A model generated the notes under the pieces. The model ran no database searches and had not been told where the DNA came from. It saw only the letters and a list, made by a program, of their open reading frames with translations. The position numbers were made by a program, and so were the translations under genes. Below, piece by piece: positions 36,828 through 64,000 of a DNA stretch of 64,000 nt; positions within the stretch are counted from its first letter, which is position 1; each line of letters starts with the position of its first letter. The stretch lies in assembly GCA_013399015.1 (NCBI GenBank), contig VWZX01019989.1, positions 100,191-164,190 on the forward strand. Reading direction: 5' to 3'. This stretch comes from Galbula dea. Taxonomy: Eukaryota; Chordata; Aves; Piciformes; Galbulidae.

Positions 36828-37672
36828 CATGGGTTTATGAAGGGGAAATCATGTTTAACTAACTTGATTTCCTTTTATGATAAAATCACCCATCTAGTTG
36901 ATCAAGGGAGACCAGCTGATGTCATCTTTCTGGACTTGAGCAAGGCTTTTGATACTGTCTCCCACCGCATCCTAATGGATAAATTGTCAAGGATTCAACT
37001 AGACGGGAGAATCAGGAGGTGGGTGAATAACTGGCTTAGGGGTCGGGCTCAGATGGTTTTGGTGAAAGGAACTATGTAGGGTTGGCGACAAGTGACAAGT
37101 GGGGTCCCACAGGGATCCATCTTGGGGCCAGTCCTGTTTAATATCTTTATAAATGACATGGACGTAGGACTGGAATGTATAATAAGTAAATTTGCAGACG
37201 ATGCTAAATTGGGAAGTGCTGTTGACTCTAGCGAGGGCAGAGAGGCACTTCAGAGGGATCTTAATAGATTAGAGGACTAGGCTGCCTTATACCCATATGA
37301 AATTTAACAAGGACAAGTGCTGGCTTATGCACTTGGGTAGGGCCAATCCAAAAACAACTTACCAACTGGGGAACGTGAGGCTGGAGAGTAGTACTGTGGA
37401 GAGGGATCTGGGTGTTTTGGTAGACAATAGGTTTAATATGAGCCCGCAATGTGCACTGGCAGCTACAAGGGCCAATAGGATTCTGGGTTGCATCAAGCAC
37501 TCCATTACTAGCCGATCAAGGGAAGTACTGATCCCAATCTACTCGGCTCTGGTGCAGCCTCACCTGGAGTACTGTGTGCAGTTTTGGGCACCACAGTACA
37601 AGAAGGACACGAGGTTGTTAGAGAATGTCCAGAGGAAGGCCNCTCTGGAGATTCTGTGATTCTGTGATTATA

Positions 37673-38424
37673 GGTGTATGCAGTATTTTTCCTGTTGTGA
37701 GGCTATTCTAAATGCATCCAAATAAGAGGGCTGTGCAACGCTTTCACTTGTTCTTGGCTCTTACAGTGTTTCAGTTGTCTCATAGGTTTCACACCGTTTC
37801 TCACACTGCAGTGCACCCACAACCAACTTTCACCTATTTTTTGCCATGGTTTACACCTCTTGGTTTTCACACCAAGCTGTAGCCCGGCCCTGGGGGGCTC
37901 AGCTGGGTTTCCAGCTCATCGAGCGTTTCAGCAAAGCTGAACCGTTTGCTGGGCTTCAACTGACAGCCGAGAGCACTGTGGTTTCATGTGGTTTTATGGT
38001 GGCAAACATCTAACTGAGGACTGGTCTGAGCCTGAAGATAACAAGGTTTCTGGTGATGGTTCTGCCATTCCAACACATCATGCTGATGACATCCACAGGT
38101 TTTAACCACCTCCTGGGTTTTAACCATTTTGTGGCACCACTTACTTATACTAGCAGCAAAGCCTGCAGTTCTGATATTTGCATGGAAGTCTGGGGAAAAT
38201 AAATAAGTAAATAAACATATTTGAAGAAAAACATTGTTTCCTTTATATATTATTTTGTTCAACCTTATACCAATACACTGAGTACACTGTAGTGCTGCAA
38301 CAGGAAATACAGTACTCAGCTGGCAAGGAAGCATAATTACTTGATAACTGTGGTAGAACAAATTAATTCAATCAAAAAGTAAACATGTGGTGTGATACTG
38401 ATTATTGTCCCATTAGCATCATGG
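37673..38424. other. Intergenic, no feature recognised
   Basis: Unique sequence between a CR1 3' end and a solo LTR. The only long frame (125 codons on the - strand, 37984-38361) lacks any recognisable domain, and I take it as chance. Confidence 0.4.
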
Positions 38425-38429
38425 CTTAT

Positions 38430-39181
38430 TGTCCTGGTTTGGGTTGAAATAGAACTGATTCTGTTCGATGATTTTGTTTTTCAGCTGAAGCTCCTCTAAA
38501 TAACTGCATTTCTGAAGCTGGCAGTACATTTTTTACAAACAGTGCCTGCCTCCAGCAGTGATTAGGCCAAATATTTGGGTTTACTGCTGAGGATTGGTAT
38601 GTAACCAGGGCCACTGCTGAATTTTGTGTCTCATGTTGAGGGCGTGCAGAGTAAAAGTCTGCAGCTACAGGGAGGAGCAGGAAGGACAGGTGACCCTAAA
38701 TCTGACCAATTAAGTATTCCATCCCATATACATCATACTTGACATAAAGCTGAGGGTCAGTTCCCTCTTCTTTCTCTCGCTTCCTGCTCTTCTGCTTTTC
38801 AAGGGCCCATTTTTGTTGCCTCTCTCTCCCTCTTGCTCCTAAATCCAGTTCCAGGATCCAGTCCCCCCCAGTCTGATTCCTGTCTGCTGCTGGAGGCCTC
38901 CTGTCGCAGTATCAGTGGGGACAGTGACATAATTACCATCAAGGGTGGTTTGGGTTCGGTGCTGGTTTCGCATATATTTCTATATATATTTTACGTATTG
39001 TTACCATTTTCATTAAAGTAGTTTTAGTTGGTTTGCTTTTTTTTCAATCCACAAATCTCTCTCTCTCTTATTCCCTTTCCCTTGCCTTGACAGAGAGCAG
39101 GGAAGATGGGGGGTGTAGTGGAGAGTGTCTGTCACTGGGTGGTGGTCAATCTGGCCCAAACAGCCTGTCCAGCCCTAGACA
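38430..39181 (+). mobile_element. Solo LTR (ERVL-like), 752 bp, target duplication CTTAT
   Basis: Starts TGTCCTGGTTTGGGTTG at 38430 and ends GCCCTAGACA at 39181, with direct repeats CTTAT at 38425-38429 and 39182-39186. TATA-like sequence occurs near 38980-38990, ATTAAA at 39012-39017, and an R/U5-like AGTAGTTTTAGTTGG then a CT-rich microsatellite follow. It shares head and poly(A) region with the other two LTRs, but is about 230-250 bp longer. No gag, pol or env remains. It lies between the 5' end of IL17RA and the 3' end of CACNA1C. Confidence 0.9.
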
Positions 39182-39186
39182 CTTAT

Positions 39187-42100
39187 ATATATACTAATTG
39201 CTCTGTATTTAGGCTGTGGGCATTCATTTTGTGTTGCATATGCTGGGTAAAAAAGAATCCTGTGGAGAAAATGTTGTGTGTGGTTATGGATGAGTCACAC
39301 TTCAGACATCATGACATGGCAGAATTTCTGCATTCACAACAGTACAGAACGTGGTTGGATTTCCTAAGTTACTGCTAAACAGGGCAGGCTGTGACTATTC
39401 CACACTGTTCTGCAGCCCCTTAAATACATGAGAGACCCAATGAACAGCAGTGGGACTGACAGTGGGAAATAAGGGGCTGCAGGAAGCTGCCTGATTTTTC
39501 AGCCACTGCTGAGAGAAGGGAGCAATGCCAAAGGAGTTCTGATAACATTTACAATATTAAACAAATCTGAACGTTGTTTAGAAATTTATTAGCAATTTTA
39601 AAATAACATCATTCCTTAGATAAAAATGCAATCTTACAGGAATATACATTTGTCCCACACAGAGATGACCCTATAGCTCACTGGTGGGCCACTCGCTCTA
39701 ACTTTCCTCTGTTTATTTTAAAACGTGCGAGAGGGCAAGACGGACTCTGGCACTGATGACAGGCTTACATGACGGTTACAAACTGTACAGCGTTATTTAC
39801 AAAAGCATTTCTGTGGGTTCATGAAAACTAGATATAAAATTGTGGAAGGAGGTAAAGAATTGAGACGGGCAGGGGCTTGGGTGGAGGTACAAGGGAGGGC
39901 CGGGAAGGAAGGCAGGGAGCAAAGGGAAAAGTGGGAGAGGAGGTTTATATTTGGACTGATTTATACTTGGGAGAGGTCATTTTACAGCTCTGGGCAATTC
40001 AAATGAAGGCAAAACACTTACATCTATCAACATTTATAGCTGATGATCAGAGCAGGAAATGGTGCTCCAGGGCCTGAACTTAAGAGGTGCTGAGGACCCC
40101 CATTTTCCCTGAAGTCACTGGGAAACACAGGTATGCAGTACCTTGCCAGGCCAGACCCAAACCATGTAGATGCAGGCCAGATACAGTACCCCTCAGACCT
40201 TAAACAGTTTTCATCCTGCAGTACTCAGTCATTGGCGCTGATGTGAATTCAGACTGAGAGATCAGCTCTTAAATTACACTTTCACTCCTGAAACTGGACT
40301 AGATTCCAACCGCTTCTTGCCAGAATTCACCCAAAGCGACTTACCCCTTGCTCTACCAAGCATTTAATTGTTTGGAGGGAGATTTCATCATTCAGAATTG
40401 ATTTTTAAGGCAGTTTTAAAAGTATCTCCCCTTTTTCTCTGTGTGTGATGCAGCAATGTGTGTCAAAGAGATATTTACAATCTCACTCCTCCTTTGAAAT
40501 CTTCCCACATTCAAACTGTGAAGACTGAATAAGCCTGAACCAATCACTTCTATGAGCAATTTTAAAGTTGATAATGTTTAGGTAGTATTGGCTACCAGTC
40601 TACATGGATGCTTGAGATGGAGGCAAGCTGGCTTATGATGCTTCAGACATTAAAAGCATTGCAGCCTGTGTGGGAAACCACTTGCATTTCATGTGGCTGG
40701 GCAAAATGCAACAGAAAAACATGAGTATTTCATCATTTGAATGATGAAGGTAATGAATAGTGTCTGAGTTTGTGGTTTTGTTTTGAATAGTAAAATGCTT
40801 TGGGAAGGGGCTGTTTGAACACCAGCAGAAAAATCACCAGTTGGGTGGAGTGGTGTCTGCTCTCTTCTGGGCTCACCCCCTCTCTGCTGTGCCTGGGATG
40901 TGGCTGCTAACCCTGGCCTAAGGTAAGGGCTTGGGCAGAGTGTGCTGAACTTCAGGCTGCAGAAGTGGAGGCTGTGTGAGGTGGGCCAGAAAAGCCATAG
41001 AGTGGGAATGTGGAGATGAGCTCCTGATCGTGCTTACCTAAGCCCTTGGTAATGCTAATGAAGATTCCCTTATTACATCAGTCACTGGTGCTGCTCCTCT
41101 CAATTAGCCCTTTAGAAAAGGACTTGATTAAGTTGCCTAATTGTCTCCTGCCACCCGAGATCTCTGCCATCCGTACCAGGCTGGTAGCTCTGACACCAGC
41201 CCTGGGGAAGAATTGTGGCTTTCCGGACCAGCTGCTGCGGGCTGAGAGGAGTACTGTAGGGTATCTCAAATGGTAGTGGATGGCCATGTTTAGGCAACTG
41301 AGTCGAGTCCTGTGCCTCTAAAGAAGGCCTTTTTTTATGCGGAAGCATTAATGGTTAAGTCGCCCATAAGTGGCAAGGAAAGAATGGAGGATTTAACTAG
41401 TACAGTAAAGTATATATTAGAAAAGGATTTTTTTTTCTGTATTCCAGTGTGAACCTACTGACTTCTTTAAAAGCAATTGGAGCTCAGTCTGTCTTCAGTA
41501 CACGACATCTCTCTTAGTTGTGCTTCTGCCCTCACCCGCCCCATCTCAGGGTGCTGTAGCAGCAAGGCCATAGTGGTTTCAGCTGTCCAGAGACAAAGTA
41601 GCAGAAGAGAGCAAAGATCCATGGACTGAGATCCACTGGAAACCTTCTGGATCCCTGGTCTTGCTAATCCAGAATGAAACTTAAAAAACTTTGTAACATG
41701 CAAAATAAGAAAAAAAATAAGAAAAAAAGAAACTCTATGCAGCTATTAAAATTTATATTTCTTAGACTTCTTTGAAGAAAATAAATGGAGGGAAGATATA
41801 ATTTTTTTTTTGATCCAGTTCTGTTTTCCATGCTCTTTGCACCTATATGACCTCCTTGGACTCCAGTGCCCTTTAGCCTCACATTAGCAAGATGGGAACT
41901 GGGGCTTCTGACAGCCTGGAATATATTCTTTGTATGTACTACAGGTTTCACTATGGCAGATGATAAAATCTCAATGCTACCAGAAGCCCTCATCTTATTC
42001 TACTTATTTTATTAACTTTGTTGTGCTCCACATTCCCCAATAAGTGTTCCTCTCACCCACCCTGCCCCAGGGACAGTCACAAGGGTACCATGCACATATC

Positions 42101-45100
42101 TAAGGATACTCAGCTCTGTCTCAGTAGGGCTGCTTCACTTCAGCTCACTGGACCAATGAGTTGGGATTTCTCATCTACATGTATGAAGCAATGCCACCAA
42201 CTTCATCTATGACACAGGTGAACAACTCCACGGGCTTGCGGTGTCATCACCTCGTATGATTGTGTCTGTGTGCAAACGCGCATACATTTCATACAGCAAT
42301 CTGAAACTATCAGGCAGAAAAGACACAGGAGCCTGGCTGAGACCCATACAACTGTTATATTGGCATCAGTCTAAAGAAAGCAATGATACATTGCTTTGGA
42401 AATTATCAAGAAATGTAAAAAATGCATTTGCCCTTTTTTTGTTGTTGTTGTTGTCATCATTGCCGTAGTCATCAGGGGCAGGGTTCTGAGTCAGAAAACA
42501 AAGCGGAAATAGATGCGATTCTGTACATGACGCCTCTCTGGCTGTCCCTCGGTGCTGGGGTGTGGTGGGCAGGGTAATACAACAGGCAAGACCCCTGCAG
42601 TAGCAGCAGCATCTACATTATCATCATTCACGTGTCCAGCTGAAGAGGCAGATGATGCAGAAAAAGTCTGTGGGTAACGAAACTCCAGCTCTGGATCATG
42701 AGTTCCACTTTCTTCCCTGTCACATCAGCCACACAGAAGTAAGGAAGAAAAAAAGAAATGCACCTGGTGTGGCTGGGCCAGTACTGCATGGAATAATGAG
42801 CAGGAGTGATACAGGGAGGAGGTTTGTTGTTTTATAAGAAACATCTTTAGTCTGCAGTGTACTCTTGCAAGTCAGAGATGCTCAGTAGCAAACAGCATTC
42901 CGTGCTGCTCCTCAGTCATCAGTTCCCTTCAAAGCTTCCATCCACACCACAGTGATTGTACCCACCATCCACTCCCATACACAGGGAAAGAAGGACACTC
43001 CAGGAACAAAACCTGCCCCCACCTTCCCACCATCCTCCAGACTCTACCTCACCTGAAGGATGCAGTAGCTCTTTGCTCAGGCCTGTCACAACGTGCACAT
43101 TGGAAGTACCTCAAACGAAAAAAACCCCAACAAATGCCACCCTCCCCAGAAAGAGAAATTTGCACAGCTGGCATCAGCAATTACTAGATTTAACACTTAC
43201 TCCTCAAACCAGAAAAGTCATCTGCATTCTCTGCTAGTCACGCGTTTTCCACTCTGAAGGAACTACATGGTCTTCTAGCAGACCATGGGGTTTCCCCTGG
43301 CCAGTGTAGGCTCTGACCCCTGAGGGTGTCACAGCTTTCACCCAAGAATGTGTGGGGCATAACCCTTTACACGATTTTCCTTCCCGTCAAGGAAAATTCT
43401 AAAATGTGACACAGGCTGTCAAGCATCCAAAATGCTTACTGCCATCACTAAATTAGACCAGTAGTTTGTTTCAGAGGAGCGGAGAACAGCCCTGTCTCCC
43501 ACTGGGAGGCTCAGATAGACTTTCTAGTGGAAGAAAATAAGATAGGGAGCCCTTATGCGGATTGCAGAAACAGGCAGGCATACCATTATTTCCTTTCAAG
43601 TAGCTGTGAAGCACATCAGCACCACCAGCAGGAAACTCTCAAGAGGAGACATGCTTGTGTGCCCATCTTGATACAGGCACGAGGGATAGAAAGGATGAGA
43701 CTGACTGACATCAGCTTGCTACTTTCTCCAGGGAAGTCTTAAATTAGGACTTTGATGTCAGATGGTTGTATGAATGTGTTTATATTTCTCTACTTTAAAA
43801 GGATTTGATTTTTCAAGATATCTTGAGCTGCTACTGGCTGGTTCAAGATGACACGGAAAAAAGTGCACTGTCAAACATACCTTTTGCTATTTCTGCTTTA
43901 TGCCCCAGAGAATGAAGAAGAAAAACAAAAGGCATTACAAAAATAATGTAATCAACATATGCAATAAATGCTGTTCTCAGACATCTGCAGGAGCTCAAAA
44001 TTTGAATGGAAGTTTAGCTCTGAGTCAGATCATGCCTCCTAGCTCAGCATTGGTATACAAGTTTGTGAACCATCTTGAGAAGGGAGAATTAAAAACAGCA
44101 GTAGTCTAGACAAAAATCAGTTGCATAAAATGTAACAATACCCGCCTGTTTTTTTCAGCCTCTCGTGTCAGGGCCAAGTATGGGTGTGAGGAAAGTCAAG
44201 AGAGGTTCACACTAAATAGTAGGGAAATATGGCTGGGACATGCTGTGCCATCAGATCTTTTGTGACTTAGAATCTGACCCATCCACTAAAGTCTAGGAAA
44301 AGGGATGAGACTGCATAGGAACACAAAAAAAGTCACTTAACATCTGCATATTGACAAGACTGCAGCAATTCTCCTAAGCAATGATCCAGAGCTCTCTCCC
44401 TCATTTACCCTCTGCTTTCAGTCAAGACCAGAATTAGATAATTTTACTTTGCTAACAATTCTGCCTCTTGCATTTGCTTATCCCAGGACCCTGCTATAAT
44501 TGATCAGGATTAGCTATTTAATAAAATAAATCCGAAAGCAGATTTTTTTTCCTCGCTCCTTAAATTGCTGGTGCCAGCTGGATATGTAGGATGGATCTGC
44601 CAAATGGTATTGGGCAGGTCTTGCCACCGTCGAATGAGACAAGACCTTTAGAGAAACTGAGCAAAAAGAAAGAGAACCTGAAATAAGAAAGCCTGAATAA
44701 AATGTCCCGGTCTCGGGAAGAAAGATTCTCTACCAATAAAGTCATTGTGCATGTTTAAAGGGAGTGAGGAAGGAGGAAAATGAAACACAAGATATGCAAA
44801 ATCAGTAACGTTCAACATGTCAGTGGATTGCAGAATAGCTACTTACACCAGGTACACTTTGTTCATTGTACAAATTAAAAAAGGAAAAAAAATAATACCC
44901 CTTTCCCCAACCACACGTAGAAAAGCACTTAAAAGTTCAAAGGTAAAGCTTGGCACATTCCAAATACGAAATGATTCACTTGACATGCAGCAAAATATAC
45001 AAGAAGTGATTATTTTTTTTTTCTTTTTTTTTTAAACAAACTTAATTCAATTCATTATCTTTGCTTGGCACAATTGCAATTCATTTTAAAAAAATATTTG

Positions 45101-46702
45101 AAAAGTACTGAAACTGACCTGAATTCAAGTATAACGGTTTCTTCAACAGAAACATTATCAATGCAATAAAACATCACACAGAATATATTGAAGCGTAACG
45201 CCTTCTGTTGTGTTTTTTTTTTCTTCCCCCCACCCCTGCAATTTTTTTCTATACAGTTTTAATGCCAACACAAGTTACAATTGTATTTTAAAATTAATAT
45301 TATTGCATTGTTTTTGCATATCTTGTGGAACGGAAAATGCAAAGAGTTACTGATTCCCCTTTCAAAAGCAGAGACAGTGGTTTGTTTTTGCATTCAAATG
45401 GCCCCAGATACAGATCTCCTGCAGCTCAAACCAGGATGTGGAGAACTGCATGCACTTACACACACCCACTGTGCGCACCACACTCGCTCGGTATTGCTCC
45501 CACGCTCACAGATATACTTAGCACTAAAAAGAACCCAAATCAGTCACTCAAATGTGCAAGACTATATCAAGTGCATTGCCTACTACCTTTAAATTATAAA
45601 ACAACAACAAAAAAGGAGGTTTCAATTACTAGGAAATAAAATTACAAATTCTTGGTGTACATAATGGTTGGTAAAACTCATCTATCTTTATACGTCTACC
45701 AAATTTCAATGGTTAAAAAACCCCAGTTTAAATAATATGACATGATCAAACCAATTTAACATTTGCAAAGGTGAAAATAAAATGAAACAAAAAGGTAGGT
45801 GATTACAAAACGTAAACACTCCCTTCTCCCTCCAAAAAAAGAAAACAGACGAAAAAAAGAGGTCAAAATAAAAACTGCAACATGCTTTCAAGAAAATATC
45901 AAACTGCAAAACAAGGAGAGATCTACACAAGCCCACCACCACCTCAGCAAGTGCGGGGCGGGTTGGCTCAACTCTGCCACAGAGCTTGCTCCCCACTTTC
46001 CTACTGGCTGGCACAGCTGGCTGTCTGAGCTCTGATTGGTTGGCAGGAGACTGCCTGAGCTCGGATTGGCTAGCAAGTGACTGCTCGAGCTCTGATTGGT
46101 TGGCAGATGTGGCTGCCTGAGCTTGGATTTGTTGGCAGAAACCGCTGCCTGGGAGTCTCGGTAGGGTTGGGCAGCACTGCCGCCTGCCCCTTGGGCTTCT
46201 TCTGCTTCCTCCTCCCCTTCACGGTATGGGAATCCACAGCAGAAGAAATCCTCCTCTCCTTCCAAATCAAAGGGCCTTGGCTTTATGGAGATGGTGAGGC
46301 TCATACAGAACATGTGCAAAATGATTTTTACAAGCAAAGTTGAAAGACACCCGTTTGATGCAGGGTCCTTTTGGCTAGGGCCATCCATAGGAAGCTGAGG
46401 TTCCCCTTCACGCTCAGGAGGCAGTCGCCGTTCCTTGTGCAGGGACTGAAAAAAAAGAGGGAGCTGGCTCTCCTTCTCTTCCTCCTCCTCCTCACTCTTC
46501 CTTCATGGACACATGCTGGGGTTATATCCGCTCCTGAAAAGCTTTCTTACACCACCCAACTCTGCGACTCGTCCCAACAGAAATGAATGAAGAACGCTGT
46601 TCCGGTTACTCCAGGTCACGAGAACAGTGAGGCACTTCTGAAACAAACCCATTAGGAACATTGAAACAAATAAAAAACCAGCATCGCTTCCAGCCCTGTC
46701 AA
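39187..46702 (-). other. Candidate long 3' UTR of CACNA1C and intergenic sequence
   Basis: No coding exon is recognisable between the LTR and the CACNA1C stop. The stretch nearest the stop (about 44.8-46.7 kb) is AU-rich with T-runs, as expected of a 3' UTR. On the - strand AATAAA hexamers occur at 42013-42008, 39717-39712 and 39590-39585, and an ATTAAA at 45263-45258. Mammalian CACNA1C transcripts have 3' UTRs of several kilobases, so any of these could be used. A (TTG)n tract lies at about 42434-42454. Most open frames here are short and unconvincing. Confidence 0.4.
46021..46152. repeat. Minisatellite of about 30-32 bp, four copies
   Basis: Four tandem units (46021-46050, 46051-46080, 46081-46112, 46113-46143) and a partial fifth share CTGNCTGAGCTCTGATTGG followed by TTGGCAG. 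The copies differ by substitutions and small length changes, so the array is not recent. Three units carry ATTGG, an inverted CCAAT box. It lies about 550 bp beyond the CACNA1C stop. Confidence 0.85.
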
Positions 46703-62375
<15,673 letters not shown>

Positions 62376-63780
62376 CTATGGAGTAAGGAGAGGAAAGAGA
62401 ACAATCATAGTGGCAACACATGGACTAAAGCATACTCTTCCTTATGTCCTCATGATGCCACCCCTCTTATGTGAGCATCTATGGCCTGTGGATTTAGTTG
62501 CACAAGTATAAAAGTATTTATCATATCCACTGATGGTCCCAACCATGGTGTGTTTGCCCTGAGCTCTTTCTCACATTGCTAGATACTCTCTTTTCTTCAA
62601 CATGATTATCACTTTCTAACCTTTTTTCTCCCAGTGGGCATTTACCCACAGTGTATTACATGGACAGAGATGTGTTCCAGTCCCCAAATCATTTGGCTTT
62701 TACATGACACCTTTTTTTCTTATCAGGAACAAACTGATTTCTTCAAACCTCATGAGGCACTTGCAAACTTGCCTGCACCAAAGCTGTGCCTGGTGCAAAT
62801 ATACATAAACAGAGCTAGAATCTTTCTTTTAGGTGACAGGCTTGAACAAAAAGGATTAGCTGAACTGAAAAGCTGGTCTGCTTTATTCAACAGTTCCCTC
62901 TCTCCCTTTGAAACAAGGTTGTCTGCCCTGCAGTAATTCTGTAAAGCCACGTGGGACAGAGTGGGAGTGCTGAGTACTGTTGCAGCCACAGGGTGCACTT
63001 AGTGAGACCAGCGACACGTATCTGAGACAGATGTATCAGAGTCACTGGATCTTACATCTTTACTTCTGTCTCAGGAGGCAAGAGACACTGGAGACTCGGC
63101 TTGAACTTTTATGCTTTCAGCAGTTGATTTTGTTCAAGCTCTATCTTCTGCCACTTTCATGCAACAAACCTGGTTCAGTACCAAATTGGAGGAAAGGGTG
63201 TCACCCCCATTACTACCACTGCAATCATCAACTTGGGGCTTTGAACCTAATCTAGATAACAAACAGTTGCAAGGCAGCAGACTGAAGGGGATCACCAGTA
63301 GGCCACATAAGTCTTATATTTCTGTGTACTTTGTACTCTTTGTACTTTGCTCCAGACTGACTAAAAAAAACCAAACAACAAATGTCAAACACAAACTCTG
63401 GGTCTTCCCAGCAGATAAACTGAAAACTTCAAGTGAAGGAGGCATATATAAACATGTTGTTATTCATTAGCGAAAGTCCTTTTTCATAGCCAGAATCTCA
63501 CAACCCAAGAAATGAATGTGACATTTGCACAGAAAATCTGTCCTTGCCCTTTTGTCTGTTTAAATACCACACTCACTTTGCTGTTTAAAATCTGTCATTT
63601 AAGCAAGAATGAGAGAGAACACTGGGATTTCGATGCACTGGTTTTCCAAAGACAATCTCAGAAGTATTTTCACTTGCCCTGTTATTTCTGCCTGTCCTCA
63701 TCTGCCCTGCGACGTGTGTTTGGTACCACACAGATACGTGTGGCTGATCCAGTCGATGTTAGAGAGCTGTAGCTAGCATG
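62376..63780. other. CACNA1C intron, no exon recognised
   Basis: The exon that should precede 62375 (IQ-proximal segment after the EF-hand) was searched for on the - strand and not found, so the intron extends past the window edge. No repeat recognised. Confidence 0.6.
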
Positions 63781-63789
63781 GGTACCTTC

Positions 63790-64000
63790 TCCCATCAGAG
63801 AGGTCTGGGCAGTGCGCTGATGTCTCTGCCTAGCGGACAACCCCCAGCCCCCAGCGAGGTTGGTGTCGCCCGGAAGAGCCGGTGAACGACGCAGGGAGCC
63901 AGGAGGGGCCGGTTCTAACTCACGCTGCTGCCGGTTCCGCCGCTGCAGGGCACTACACGCAGGCGCCGGGACCGGTTCCAGCCCCCGCCCGGGGGGCAGA
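63790..64000. promoter_or_regulatory. CpG-rich block inside a CACNA1C intron
   Basis: About 20 CpG dinucleotides occur in roughly 210 bp, against very few in the preceding kilobases. The - strand has a consensus-like donor (GCAGCAGC followed by GTGAGT, near 63925), so a non-coding first exon reading into the last CACNA1C exons is conceivable. The + strand has an acceptor-like CGCCGCTGCAG near 63950. The block continues past the edge, so it may equally be an island of unrelated function or an assembly join. Confidence 0.4.

Larger units (their letters stand above)
36171..37668 (+). mobile_element. CR1 LINE copy, interrupted by an LTR and by N
   Basis: CR1 sequence begins at about 36171, is interrupted at 36180-36683 by a solo LTR plus its target duplication, and continues with a stretch (36684-36804) nearly identical to the copy at 53.9 kb. 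After 23 N it resumes with the RT core GFMKGKSCLTNLISFYDKI and LDLSKAFDTVSHRILMDKL, SGVPQGSILGPVLFNIFIND and FADDAKLGSAVDSSEGREAL, then the RT C-terminal part to about 37641. After a single N only the terminal ATTCTGTGATTCTGTGATT remains. The RT frames are open in pieces of 62-120 codons but broken by a TAG at about 37077 and other stops. The FADD motif is preserved. Confidence 0.88.

Noticed and set aside
36684..37641. Retroviral pol next to the LTR at 36180
   Set aside because: The reverse transcriptase beside the LTR is CR1 LINE type (continuous with the CR1 3' end), not retroviral; the LTR is solitary and inserted into the LINE.
45888..46388. 166-codon - strand frame downstream of CACNA1C
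   Set aside because: Much of it translates the minisatellite and low-complexity flank. It lies after the CACNA1C stop and has no recognised domain.

Overview
The window is nuclear DNA from a bird, most likely a neoavian species. The evidence is spliced vertebrate genes with long introns, several 5'-truncated CR1 LINE copies carrying the typical 3' end, and solo LTRs of avian endogenous retroviruses with 5-bp target duplications. There is no bacterial-type gene organisation. Three protein-coding genes can be read: TMEM121B (also CECR6; + strand, interrupted by an assembly gap), IL17RA (- strand, complete, 13 coding exons) and the last ten coding exons of CACNA1C (- strand, the gene runs off the right edge).

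Layout. 1-4400: no gene recognised. 4450-6066: TMEM121B in a CpG island, with a 398-N gap; candidate 3' UTR to about 7740. 9390-10945 and 12490-13460: two CR1 LINE relics. 14106-35727: IL17RA, reading right to left, with a CpG-island promoter around 35.3-35.95 kb. Its 8.6-kb intron 1 holds one solo LTR inserted inside another. 36.17-37.67 kb: a CR1 copy with an LTR inserted near its 5' end; that LTR points at IL17RA from 452 bp upstream of the start codon. 38430-39181: another solo LTR. 39.2-46.7 kb: no coding signal, probably partly the long CACNA1C 3' UTR. 46703-62375: ten CACNA1C exons covering the pre-IQ, IQ and distal C-terminal regions. 63.79-64.0 kb: a CpG-rich block inside the CACNA1C intron.

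The three genes are not a pathway. TMEM121B and IL17RA are convergent neighbours, as on human 22q11. IL17RA is the shared signalling receptor for IL-17 cytokines. CACNA1C encodes the Cav1.2 L-type calcium channel pore and lies on human chromosome 12p13, so its position beside IL17RA reflects a different chromosomal arrangement in birds.

I found no new molecular system. The most useful observations are the LTR architecture around the IL17RA 5' end, a triple tandem splice acceptor in CACNA1C, the CpG-rich block that could be an internal promoter, and N positions in repeats where more sequence is missing than the Ns show. Exon boundaries were read by eye from splice signals, reading phase and remembered family sequence; no alignment was run.
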